From NCBI GenBank assembly GCA_012934845.2, contig WNNJ02000599.1, forward strand, positions 310,001 through 374,000: a stretch of DNA of 64,000 bases, in the 5' to 3' direction. This stretch comes from Pomphorhynchus laevis (Eukaryota; Acanthocephala; Palaeacanthocephala; Echinorhynchida; Pomphorhynchidae). Below, piece after piece: positions 51,943 to 63,169 of this stretch (its first letter is position 1; each line of letters starts with the position of its first letter). The notes beneath the pieces were generated by a model. That model was not told the origin of the DNA. It saw only the letters and a program-made list of their open reading frames with translations, and did not search any database. The position numbers and the translations under genes are program-made.

Positions 51943-54900
51943 ATGACAAAAGGAAAGCCTGATGTGGTTGTAAAATGCTGTACATGTTCGGTCCTGCAGC
52001 GCGTTGCAAAGGTTGTCGCTGTGCAAAGAGTAATAAACGATGTTTTAACTGCGCTGCCCCAAATTGTTGCAATAAAAATACTGGTTGTTCAGAGTAATAA
52101 CGTGAGTCCCGAAGTTTTATACAATATAAATGGCACAATGCCCAGTATGGGAGGGCATGCTAACGAATTTGTACTAGGATTAGTTTATGAAGAAATTTCA
52201 AAATGGAAACCAAATCAATTTAATTTGCCGAGGTGCAATGAAAGTAGGTTATTCATCAATGTCTTGACGCAGTTGATTAATGAAGCCTGTTTGGATACGG
52301 ATGATGGTAGTGCACTGCAAAAAGTCACAATAGTGAGTCAATGCATTCTTAAAAGATTAAAGTCCAGGAAGGTTAGTTTGATAAGACAGGCTATGAAAGG
52401 TGTATCGAGAGGTGGAATTCCGATAATTGGAGTGAGCTTATAGCTGAAGCTCGTTATCTACAATCGACTAGAAAAAGCAGAGAGTGTATACAAGCTTCTA
52501 TTGATTGGAAAGTATCGTTTATACGCTCTATGCAAAAGGGTGATACCAAAGCAGCAATTAAATCTTTGGAAGACGCTTCAGATGGATCGTATCTGAATCC
52601 CGATGAATTCATAGGATCTTCAACCGTACGACAGTTGCTGGAAAGCAAACATCCAGAAGGAGATTGCGTATATGTAGAAGGTGTGATGACTTGTCTGCAT
52701 CCTAACTTACTGCCATTTCATCCAGTGATGTTTGACAAGATTGATGCTGAGAGTATTATTACAGAGGCCCGACGCACTCGCGGTTCCGCAGGGACCTTTG
52801 GGGTAGATGCTTCTACATGGAAACAAATGTTAACTTCTTTTGATAGAGATTCAATGGCGTTGGCTGATGCATTGGCCGGTTTAACAAGAAGACTTGTATC
52901 AGCTATTGTACTAAAAGGTTCAACTACATCACTTGTAGCCTCCAGGTTAATCGCAGTTACAAAGAATAAGGGAATCCGACCCATAGGGGTGGGCGAGGTG
53001 TATCGTCGGATTATTTCAAAGGTGACTCTCAGAACAATTTCTATGCATATTCAGAGCGTCGCTGATACTATGCAATTGTGTGCAGGACAAAGATGTGGAG
53101 CGGAATACATAGTACGTAGTTTACGGTCGTCTCTAATAGAAAAACATGATTCTTGTATGCTTCTAATTGACGCAAAGAATGCATTCAATTGTGTAAATCG
53201 TAAGATGGCACTAGCAAACATGAAAAATTTATGTCCGCCTTTGCTTAATGTGTTAAGGAACATGTTGTATTCGGAGGATCCTATGATGATAGGAGACGAT
53301 ATAATATTGTTTCGCGAAGGGTTCACACAGGGTGATCCTCTGTCTATGGTTGCATTCGCGGCTTCTACAATTCCTTTAATATTGCGTTTAAAGGAGGCCT
53401 TTCCGTCTGTTCAACAGATGTGGTATGCAGATGATGTATCTTGCATTGGGGAGGCGGGTGTTCTTTACTAATATTTTGAAATGATGAAGGACATTGGTCC
53501 GTATTATGGTTTTTACATCAATACTCAGAAATGCCAGTTAATCTCTTGCTCTAATAATGATATAGCAAGGTCAATATTTGCGGGTAGTGAAATTCTAGTT
53601 GCACACCAAGGCGCTGAAGTTCTTGAGTGTCCAATCGGATATGACGACTATGAGCGGAAATGGGTGGAACATAAGGTTGATAAATGGAGTAAGATGGTTA
53701 TATGCTTATCGGAAATATCCGAAACATGTGCTCAACAGACGTATATAGCCTTCATCTTTGCGTTACAACATAAATGAACATATGTTTTTCGTGCGTGCGA
53801 ATGTGAAAAATCATGGTTACAATTACTAGAATTGGAAATAAGAAAAAGCTTATTGCCGGGGATACTGGGGATGAGTGAAATTACGGAGGACATAAGGCAA
53901 TTAGTTGAACTTCCTACATCTAGCGGAGGCATGGGGATTTTAAATCCTTGCGAGCTGGTAATCCAGGAATAGAATTGGTCTAAAAAATGTGTTTATCTTT
54001 ATTAAATGGATACTTAGGACAAGAATTACTTGAGGAACAAACACTGGTGAATATCGGAAGTCGAGGTGAAAAGAAGATTTTTAACGATTAAAAACACAGT
54101 AAGATTATTGCAGAACTGGATAATTACACAAAAAATGCCTTAATTCATGCATCAGAAAAAGGCGCATCAACCTGGTTATCTTTCAAGGATTAGCGAAGAT
54201 AGACAGTATTGTCTAAATAATCATCAGTTTTATGATGGGCTTGCCGCTAGATATGGATGGCAATTAAAAGACGCTCCGACAAAATTTGTTTGTGGGGAAC
54301 TTAACAACGTATCGCACACACTATCTTGCGAAGCAGGAGGATTTACAATTGTTCGACATAATGTGATGCGCGACATTATTGCAGGTATGTTATCTGCAAC
54401 ATGTAAGGCTATTAAAATTGAGCCGGTCCTACTTCCTGTTGGGTCTTCTTACAATTTTGATAGAATAACAACGTGTAAGAATATGAATACACGGCTTGAT
54501 GTTGCATGTAGTGGTTTGTACGGGGATTCGACAGAGCGGTCTTTTCTTGACATTTGTGTTTATAACGTTCATGCTCCATCGTATGCCAATCGAATTCCTC
54601 ATAGTTTGTTTGAGTATCATCACAACAGAAAGCAGGCCAAATATTTAGAGCGAGTATATAGGGTCGACCGTGCTTTATTTATTCCGGTTATTTTTTTCAT
54701 CGTCGGGCGGAATCAGTAGAGAGTCATATGCATTGCTTAAGAGAATAGCGTCAATACAAGCTTTAAGAGGGGACAATAACTACAGTGATTGTATCGCTAC
54801 GTCACGTCGAAATATCGGGTTTGGTCTAATAAAATCAAATTGTTAGTGTTTTCGATGCCGTCGTCAGAGGTCTGAAGAGATATAACTAGAATGTATTTAT

Positions 54901-54990
54901 AATGAGGTCAAACTTTTTGTCTAGTATTTGACTATTTGATTTGTATTGTGCTCAATGTAATGTTGTGTAATAAATATTTTCTTTCAAAAA
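51943..54990 (+). pseudogene. R2-type family A non-LTR retrotransposon, copy 2
   Basis: Begins ATG ACA AAA GG at 51943. After a shift near 51985 the Cys-rich module is GPAARCKGCRCAKSNKRCFN, CAAPNCCN. Spacer to 52443; shift; 52530-53471 holds SAGTFGVDAS, IRPIGVGEVYRR, LLIDAKNAFNCVNRK, GFTQGDPLSM, MWYADD. Stops at 53469 and 53775 (TGA where copy 1 has W) interrupt the thumb. 54147-54719 holds FVCGELNNVSHTLSC with RHNVMRDI (zinc-binding), TRLDVACSGL, SFLDICVYNVHAPS and RKQAKYLERV. A last shift near 54700 leads to SYALLKRIASIQALRG and the end near 54846. The 3' UTR ends TTGTGTAATAAATATTTTC (AATAAA at 54969). More decayed than copy 1, from a different subfamily. Confidence 0.82.
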
Positions 54991-55029
54991 AGTAAAAAAA
55001 ATATTATTATTAAAAAATAATATTATTAA

Positions 55030-55610
55030 AAAAATATGGACAGAGAATTGTGGAAATCGAAAATGCCATGTTTGCTCCGGTGACGTTCTCGAGCGCAGAT
55101 GGAATTGGACCAGAAGCGGACAAGCTACTGAAATTTATCGCAAGAAAGAAGGCGGATCGAGGAATCTCAAATTATCCACGAGAAATACGACAACTGCGCG
55201 CGAAAGTGAGCATCACGTTGGCGTCCCTAGCATCATTATGCATTCGCGCTACAAGACATCTAGCACCAATTTCGATGTGGACACAGTTCGGATGCGATCG
55301 CGAATCTTGAGTCCAATGATTAATAAGTCCAATGATAGACTCATTGTCCATTCTCGCTGAAAGACATCCAGCACCAATTTCGATTTGGGCACAGTTCGGA
55401 TGCGATTGCGAATCTTGAGTTTAATGATTAATAAGTCCAATGATTAATAATAACTGATTAATAAGAATATTGAGGACAAAATATGACTACTAATAGGCCC
55501 ATTTGCGGGAACCAAATTTTGTAATTGTCACAAGAATATATATTTAACTATTTGATTTGTCTTGTGTTCAATGTAATTTTGTGTAATAAATATTTTCTTT
55601 CAAAAAAGAT
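55030..55610 (+). pseudogene. R2-type family A element, 5'-truncated third copy
   Basis: 55050-55310 reads AMFAPVTFSSADGIGPEADK, LLKFIARKKAD, SITLASLASLCIRATRHLAP, the endonuclease tail. The 3' UTR end (TTGTGTAATAAATATTTTC near 55580) is nearly the same as the end of copy 2, and GGCCCATTTGCGGGAACC lies at about 55497. Head-to-tail behind copy 2. Confidence 0.7.
55253..55450. repeat. Internal duplication, about 110-bp units
   Basis: GACATCTAGCACCAATTTCG..GGACACAGTTCGGATGCGAT..AATCTTGAGTCCAATGATTA at 55256-55330 recurs at 55362-55445 with few changes. Extends the tail of the third family A copy. Confidence 0.8.
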
Positions 55611-55614
55611 TATA

Positions 55615-57765
55615 TAATTATTTAAATTTTTATAGCCATTTGAGGGAACCTATTAATGCTGTATTTCAAATAAATAATATTGTATTTTTAAAAAAATATT
55701 ATATAAATATATTATTATAGTATTTGAGACATATAATTATTATATAATTATGAAACCGCAAGATGAAGTGTTTAGTTTGGTGTTTATTAATTATAATGTT
55801 TATTAATATAATTCGTTTTTTGTACAATTATTGGTTTTCTATAAATGGCCTTTAGCAAATTAAACTAAATAAATAGTTTTAATTAGACATTGGTTCTATT
55901 GTTTTTCCTTTAATATTTTAGCTTTTTAAATAAATCATAATTTTAATAATTAAATTCGTAAACTAATTAAATTTAATCACTTAATTTTTATTTGGCATTA
56001 TGAAAATTCGTGCATTAATAGAAATACAATTTTTGAACAGAACAAACGTTTACAAACAACTAATTTATACCACTTAGCAGAGAATTATTAGTTATGAAAT
56101 GCAAAAGTATAAGAATTATTAGTTATGAAATTGAGTTATAATTATTAGTTATATTGTAATTGAGTATTAAAAGAATGATATTATATTATAAGATTGATTT
56201 CGTTACAGGTCCTCCGTCGGAAAGCACGAAAGAATTCATCTCAGTATTATGTACTTGACCAAAGGATAGGGAGAATAGATTTTTTTATTGAAATTGAATT
56301 TTCGATAGCTAACTGCTATCAACAGGATAAAATTATATAATCAGTTTCAAAAAATTGCTAGTTATTTGATGATTACCAAATAACAAAAGTTCGAACGATT
56401 AGTCGTGGCCTTTTTTAATAAAACATTAAACTGAAATTCACAATTAAAACCAAAATGAACAAAAGACAACAACATAGATAAAAACACAAGAGTAATCACA
56501 ATGACAAAAGAAAAAATGCAAAACAAAATTAATTGTCAGATTGATTAAAAGCAGTAAATAATTTTAAATAAAGAATAAGCTACAAACTACAATTACCGAA
56601 TATTTGTTATTAAATTAATAAATGGTTAAAAAAGTAACTTATTATTGAACAATTTATTGTATATAAAATGCTTTTTGTAACGTTGAAGAACGTTATTCTT
56701 AACCAAAAATTACATTACTCTTATCAAACCCTATTTTATGATCATCATTAAAAGAATTAATGTTTCGTGTTTCTTGTAAATATTTGTTGTTAATGTTATT
56801 ATCCACATTAGATAGATTAAAACAAAAAAAGTATTAATTTTCAATAAAGGTGTACTTTCAGCCGATTAGATATTTTTTAAGCAGTGAGATAAACTAAAAA
56901 TTACCAACACCAACGAATATTTATAAACAGGTCAAAGCTTTCATCCGATTAACTTTTAGCCGTTTAGGTCCATTTCAAACAGAGAGGTAAACTAAAAATT
57001 AGTAACATCAATGAATATATACAGGTCATAAGAATGCACGGAAGAATTCCCCGCAATTTTTTGTAATGAAATATTTTTACATTTTTATGTTATTCCTGTA
57101 ATTGTAAACGGCGGTAATTTAAGATTTCAATTGGATTTGTTACCGGTCATCATTGCATTCTCATCACGTGGTGCAATATGAATTGATTCCATAAACATTA
57201 TAATAACTAGCATATTATCAATACAAATAGAGTCTTTCATGTTAAAATCTATTGCGTGATCTGTTTCATATGTTAAATTAAAATATAAATGTGTAATATA
57301 ACTTAAATATGTGAATAATAACAATATGTGATTCATATATGAATCACATATGTGTTAAATAATCAATATATGTTTCATATGTGATTGGCTATTGTATACG
57401 CTGTATCACCGCGTTTGACAGCATATTTATGTTGTTTAATTCACGTTGTTAATAGCCGTTTGGTTTAGCAACATACACACACGAAATTTTTTTTACATAG
57501 AATGCCTTGTCCTCGTAGTGGCCTTTAAGTTTATCTTAAAATGCCTGTTTGTATAGTCATTCTTTTACAGTAAATAAAGATCAATTAAGTTTGATCGTTA
57601 AAGATGATTTTTGAGATGATTTATACATGAATTTTCAACAAATGTCAGTTAAATTTATGATTTTTGTTTCGGGTTCCCTTTTGCTGTTTTGTAAGCCTTT
57701 AGGTTAGTACTCCAACACAAGAGTACTAACCTAAAGAGTACAATAGCTGTTAAGAGGTTAACAGC
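55615..57765. other. AT-rich intergenic DNA
   Basis: 55630-55655 has a further CCATTTGAGGGAACCTA box. No gene supported. A GTGAGATAAACTAAAAATTA-type direct repeat lies near 56885 and 56980. A minus-strand 69-codon frame at 57336-57127 with a hydrophobic start is probably chance. Confidence 0.4.
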
Positions 57766-57769
57766 TATT

Positions 57770-58500
57770 TTCAGTTACCATTCCGGGTAGTTTTCAATTA
57801 TCAATGCATCCAGAACTATATTCCGTTCAGTAAATTTATGGATGGAACAAATTAGCGCTTGACAGTTAAACAATATCTTGGCCATAGCGTTTTTATATTT
57901 GGATAAAATGTTGGAATTCCAGTTAGGATGTTGCCACGGAATATACGACTTAAGAAATAGTGGCGTTTGTAATTGGTCAACCAATTTGGATATTTTCACG
58001 TCGAGAAAGTTGATCCTTTGTTAGAAATCAGCTTGTATAGCGTCGCATTGTATTGCGGTATTATGCCAGATTAATATACTTGACTAGTTGTATGTTGAGG
58101 AATCTGTACGGAGTATCATAAAAACTTCATCTACGAATCTTCACCACGGGATAAGGTAAGGTATCCGGTCATTTACGTTTGTCTTCCACTCACGCATATA
58201 TACACTAACCTATGTCCTAATAAAGATATCATCGCTATTTCGTTCACTTTGTCGTACATTTGTTTGTCAAATGTGCGACAAAATATGTGACACATCTGTT
58301 TGTCAAATGTGCGACAAAATGTCAACTTGTGGACTAAAATAATAAAGTACTCCATTGTTCAATTGAGAAAATAGTAAATAACAATAGAGAATCGAATAAC
58401 ATTATTCTGATAGGTTTGTAGCGGCTCTCTAGATGGTCTTGTTTAATGGTATGTTAGTGAACAAAGATTGAATATCTGGTGTCGTAAACATTTGCTTTTC
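57770..58500 (-). pseudogene. Penelope-like element PLE-2, RT fragment
   Basis: Minus strand, in PLE order: TPDIQSLFTNIPLNKT (about 58490-58430; family DVKSLFTNIPL), VNEIAMISLLGHRLVYIC (58240-58180; family VDG.AMGSPL), RFVDEVFMILRTD (58140-58100; family YVDD.F), then frame 57999-57775: FLDVKISKLV, WQHPNWNSNILSKYKNAMAK, IENYPEW (family FLDV...SNHP...K...YP). The catalytic box has E for the second D. Decayed, with a short duplication (TTTTGTCGCACATTTGACAA twice, 58260-58320). A different lineage from PLE-1, with classic Penelope motifs. Confidence 0.65.
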
Positions 58501-58542
58501 GGCGTAAAATAATCAAAAAAGCGTAGCAGATTATTCAAAAAA

Positions 58543-59753
58543 ATGTGTAGTGTACAAGTCATTTCGGAGCTATCAAACGATAGTCAATTTCAAGCAAATT
58601 CTAACAGAATTCCAAACGAAAAAGAGGTTTGTACTGGATGCTCTTCTACTCAAAGTCATAGTGATAAGGTCAGTAATGTTTTGTTATCTTCAGGCGATGG
58701 GGAGGTGCTTCCCCCCATCTCGAAAAAGAGGAACTTGATTTTAATTAAAGTAACAAGACCTATACGAAGGGATCAACTATACAATAAATTTCTGAGAAAT
58801 TTCTCGCTTCTATATAAGAACAGGATTTTATTTAATTCTGTAAAGATACACCCCTCCGAGGTGAAAATTTCTTTTGTAACATCTGATCTCGCAATGAAAT
58901 ACGCGGAATATTTTTCCGAGAATCTTACAGAATTCGGTGAACTTACCATAAAGCCTATCCTGGCTTCGATCAAAGTTACTAATCTACCATGTTCAATGGA
59001 TGAAGATGACAAGCAATCGTTTATGGCAACCTTCAAAGTTTCCAGTCTGAGACCAATCGTGGGTAGGGACGGGAACCCTATCCCGGTTGGCTTTTGTAGT
59101 GCGCCAGTGGAGTTAGCTGAAACTCTATCAAAATCATCATCCAACCCGTTTATGGGGTTCAACATTCGGTTCTCAATAACCGAAATAGACGAATTAACCT
59201 ACCCCCACTGCAGCCGATGCCACAACTGGGCTTCCAGCTGCAGTGGGTTCCCTACATGTGGTATCTGCGGATCAGCCTCTTGTCTATCTCTGTCGTCGAA
59301 TGACCGTTGCTCGGCACCCATTCATGTTCAAACTGCGGGGGGAGCCATCCTGCATGGCGTAGTAGCTGCAGTAAGTTCAAGGCGTACAGAAGCCTTTTTA
59401 TTCGTCCGGTTAAACCTACAACTTCCTTCTCTTGTGTGGCTGCACCGCGCATGGATGACTCAGAGATATCCCGGTTGATGGATATAAAGATAGCAGAGTC
59501 GCATAGAAGGTTGGAAAACTTTATACTAATAGCCGTGGGTGCTATCAACACGAATCCCACGATTCCAGTGGCATCTGTTCTTCCAGAGTCAAAAAAGAGA
59601 GGGACTTCGGCCCATGCCGTCCCCACGATCAAGATCGGGAAGCTTATTCGACGTATGACTAAGGGAAATGATGATATTGCCCAGGGGCAAGTACCTTCCC
59701 TGGAGGGGGCTAGTAGTGGGAAGGGTATCCTTCCTGCACCTAGCTCTGTCTAA
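58543..59753 (+). pseudogene. LINE ORF1, copy 2 (frameshifted)
   Basis: 58543-59478 encodes MCSVQVISELSND, then ASIKVTNLPCSMDEDD, NPIPVGFCSAPVE and HCSRCHNWASSCSG. The first zinc knuckle has lost the WGHWS part (short in-frame deletion near 59230), and the third (HSCSNCGGSHPAWRSSC) is in the other frame (59307-59753), so a shift lies near 59320. The second frame ends GKGILPAPSSV and TAA 59751. Residues 1-45 here show what the natural N-terminus looks like. About 60 percent alike to copy 1 by eye. Confidence 0.75.
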
Positions 59754-59786
59754 GTAGGCAATCCCCCATCCAACTAATCCATCACA

Positions 59787-62246
59787 ATGCAGAGTACTCG
59801 TGAGCCTTTTTCACTGAATATCCTTCAGTGGAACTCGGGAGGTGCTTCCGCCCTTAGACTTCTATCTGGTAAAGATGCAGATGTTATAGTCCTTCAGGAG
59901 ACGCGGTCTATCCGTCTCCCCCAGGACATTACTCGATTTATCCCAAAGCATATATGTTCCCACTATACTCCGTACATAACCCCACCTCACTCCTCTTCAT
60001 CTCAAGGACTCTTGACCTTAGTTAAGTGCTCCTTAAGGTCCTCCCTCCTATTAAACTACTCATGTCCAGCCCTTTCTTGTTTAGTAGTTTCACTCAGTAA
60101 GAACGGTAAACGCATAAGTCTAGCCAATGTCTACATCCGTCCAGGGGAAATTCACAAGAACCGTGACCTCCTGGATAGTATTATTGACAGCGGTTATGAC
60201 ATGATACTTGGGGATTTTATCGACAGAACTGGTTGTTGGATCAATGCAGCACTTCGCAGAGCTAGGAACGGTTATCTTATTCACAAACCCCCGTCACCTA
60301 CCTTTCATTACACATCAACAAATTCTATCCTCGACATTTTACTGCTTCACACGAGGTGGTTGTTAAAACCCTTCTGCACTGAGCAGTCGCGCCAGCAATT
60401 GTCAACATCTCACGACCTTATTCGTTGGAGGATTGAGGAAGATATATTGCTTCAAAGGAGGTTTCACTTTGATCCGATCAGAGTGGCCCTCTTTCAAGCG
60501 GCTATCCAACTCTTTCCCTAACTAGGAAATGAGAGTTTGACCGAATTTAATACCTACCTCTTTTCGCAAGCTACCGCGATTTTATCAACTACCTATAAAG
60601 GTCGTATATACAATCCTACTCCGACGAAACTTAAGGTCCTAGCGAAATTGCTGAACCTCCCTAATCTCTCTGTTTCCGCCATACAGGCTCTCTCGAATGA
60701 ATACTAGAGCACTAGATATAGGTTCCAGCTGAGTAGGGATAGGACAAGTATTGCTCACCTTAGTCCTTCTCAGTCTTCATTTTGGAAGATTTTCAAGAAG
60801 GAGAAGTTTGTTTGCTGGAAGGATAGAGCATTGGGTTGGATAGGGAATGTTGGCCTTGATAAAGTTTTGGAGGAGTCATTAGCCCTACACAACTATGGAG
60901 CCACTCTATCACCTCAACCAATCCCGCCTTGGTGTAACTTCAGGAGTAGGGATCTATCTGTTACGGATATCCTTAACTCCTGGGGTCCACTCCCTGGCAT
61001 CTCCAAATCCATCGTTCCACTTTCTTCTCGGGTCTGTCAGCTTTTGACAGCTGATCAGAGAAGAGAGGTGGCCGTCACCATGCTTTTAGCCTCCCCATCC
61101 GATGTAGCAGGCATCAATATTAGTAAGCGTGTTTTTCTTCCTAAGAAAAAATCCTGCTCATGCCCTATAGATCTGCGACCCATTTCGATTCAAAATGCCC
61201 TCGTGTCGATTTACGAACAAGCGCTTGCGCGTAAAATCCGCGACCATTTAAGTAGGCGTAATTTGATCCCTCCAGGTTTTCATGGGTTCGTCAAAGGTCG
61301 CTCGGTCCATTCAGCAGTAGGTGAGGTGGAACAGTTTTGTCGGGAGAATAGCCATCGCCTAGTTGTGGCTATTTTCCTTGACTTTTCTGCTGCATTTGAT
61401 CGTATCTCCATTTCCTTTGTGATCTCTTCTCTCAGGTCCCTCGGGTTGCCTGCGAGAATTGTGAACAGATTGGAGATCCTGCTGTATACCAAGCAATTAT
61501 TCTATGAAGACGACCCTGATGCGCGTCAGTTCTACCCTATTACGGGTGTACCTCAAGGATCCCCACTTTCTCCTATCTTATATCTTGCTGCCTCTATTAA
61601 CCTATTCAAAATATTTAAACGCGAACAACGTCTTGTGGTGTACGCTGATGACACCACAGCCCTGTTCACTGGACACAGGTGTAAAGACGTAGTCTCTGAC
61701 ATTAGCCATTTCTTGTTAAGATTAAAAGACCAGTTACCCATATCTAATCTCATTTTAAACTCAGCTAAATCGCAGTTGGTTGTCTTTCATGGCACCCCTG
61801 CTACAAAACAAAAACTTAAGAGATTAGCACTCTCTGCGCTATCCTCCATATTTGCCTCTGAACCACTTCCCACCTTCACAAGTCGAGTAAAATACCTGGG
61901 GTTCACCGTTACGGTGAACTGGTCGGCGAAAGCTGACCTGGATAGACTCAAACGTATCCTGAAGAAAGCTAGATGGGCCCTGAATCGGGCTCAGCATCTG
62001 TCATTGAAAGGGAAAGCCCAGGTGCGCCTTTGGGGCACTTGGGCTATCTTGAGATTAGTCTTCTTCTCAAGAGGACGTGCCCCAGAGCAAAGGCTAAGGT
62101 TTCTTAAGCTCCTCGTCTCTCGTTTACCAAGCATAGTCCGCGCTGATTGGATTCTTCGGGGGGTGAAAGACCCCGGGTGGTTCAGTCGGAAGGCGGCGTG
62201 TTGGATCGGTTGGGGGGCTCAGATCCCCCTGGACCTGAGGCCATGA
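59787..62246 (+). pseudogene. LINE ORF2, copy 2 (two nonsense codons)
   Basis: 59787-60521 is the APE endonuclease (QWNSGG, QETR, NVYIRPGE, GDFIDRTG: the catalytic N of GDFN is I here, SHDL kept). TAA at about 60519 replaces the R codon of copy 1 (LFPRIGN). TAG near 60704 replaces W. 60831-62246 is the RT (DLRPISIQNALVS, FLDFSAAFDRIS, GVPQGSPLSP, VYADDTT) with the complete C-terminus DPGWFSRKAACWIGWG, LDLRP. An in-frame AAG insertion lies near 60796. The N-to-I change and the stops make it inactive. Confidence 0.82.
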
Positions 62247-62379
62247 AAGAGAAAGGGAAGATGAAAAAACGAAAGAAAAATTCTGTCATTTTTTATCTGA
62301 GTTAGTTATGACCTACCTTTTTTATTCTTGCATGCTATATTTTGGTGTATTTAATAAAGTCTTTATTATTTTTATAATC

Positions 62380-63165
62380 GTATTTTATTTGTATACTGAT
62401 TAAAATATGATGTCAATGTGTATTGTTTTATTAAATTCTATGAAAATTATATCGTAAATTATAGGAAAACTTTAATAATTCAACTTACTTTACAACTTAC
62501 GGAACCGATATGAGCCCGCGACAGTTTTCGTCCTGTTCCATTAAATTTATGGTTAACAAAAACAGAATCTAACATACTTTTCAGATGTTCGTTCTAAAAT
62601 AGCGATTCGGTGATAAAGCATCGAAACTACTTTAATAACTTTGTGATTGATAAAGCAGTAATTGACAGATATGCTTTTTTCATTTTACATTTTATATCAT
62701 TTTACACAAATATGTAATCAAATTATTATTTTGTAGAATATGCACGAAATTACAAGTTATTTGAACAATTTAAACTTTAAAATTTGTAAAGGAAAACTAT
62801 ATAAAATATCATGAAATATTATAAAAATATAAAGATATAAAGTGTCAATCTTTGTGGATATTAGTAAATAGCACAAATTGTGGTTGTTTATATTTAACGT
62901 ACTGATGTTATAGGTTAATTAGCATAGTGTGAAACCTTATTACACATCAGTTCCTTCTGATGCACTCTCATCTTCATTCTAACAAAGGATTTATCTAATA
63001 TACCAATATTTTATAAAAAGCTTTATTATATTTTAGATAAAATTACTAAATTTATTTTTCAAATAATTATAAGTTTTATAGATTTATAGTTATATAAGTT
63101 CTAGAGAGGCCCTGATATCAAACACATTAGGAAGTGAGTTAAAATAAGTTTTGGATCAGGTTGTA
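62380..63165. other. Unassigned AT-rich DNA
   Basis: A weak PLE-1-tail-like piece (CACATCAGTTCCTTCTGATG) at 62945. No gene. Confidence 0.4.
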
Positions 63166-63169
63166 AAAA

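Larger units (their letters stand above)
58520..62375 (+). mobile_element. APE-type LINE, copy 2, near full length
   Basis: Same architecture as copy 1 (13943-17836). ORF1 58543-59753 with a shift; ORF2 59787-62246 with two nonsense codons. The 3' end is TATTTAATAAAGTCTTTATT. It starts at the end of the PLE-2 relic. ORF2 is almost the same as in copy 1 while ORF1 and the 3' UTR are clearly diverged. Target duplication not identified. Confidence 0.85.

Noticed and set aside
57127-57336. Small secreted-peptide-like frame
   Set aside because: Hydrophobic start is common by chance in AT-rich DNA; no splice, codon or homology support.
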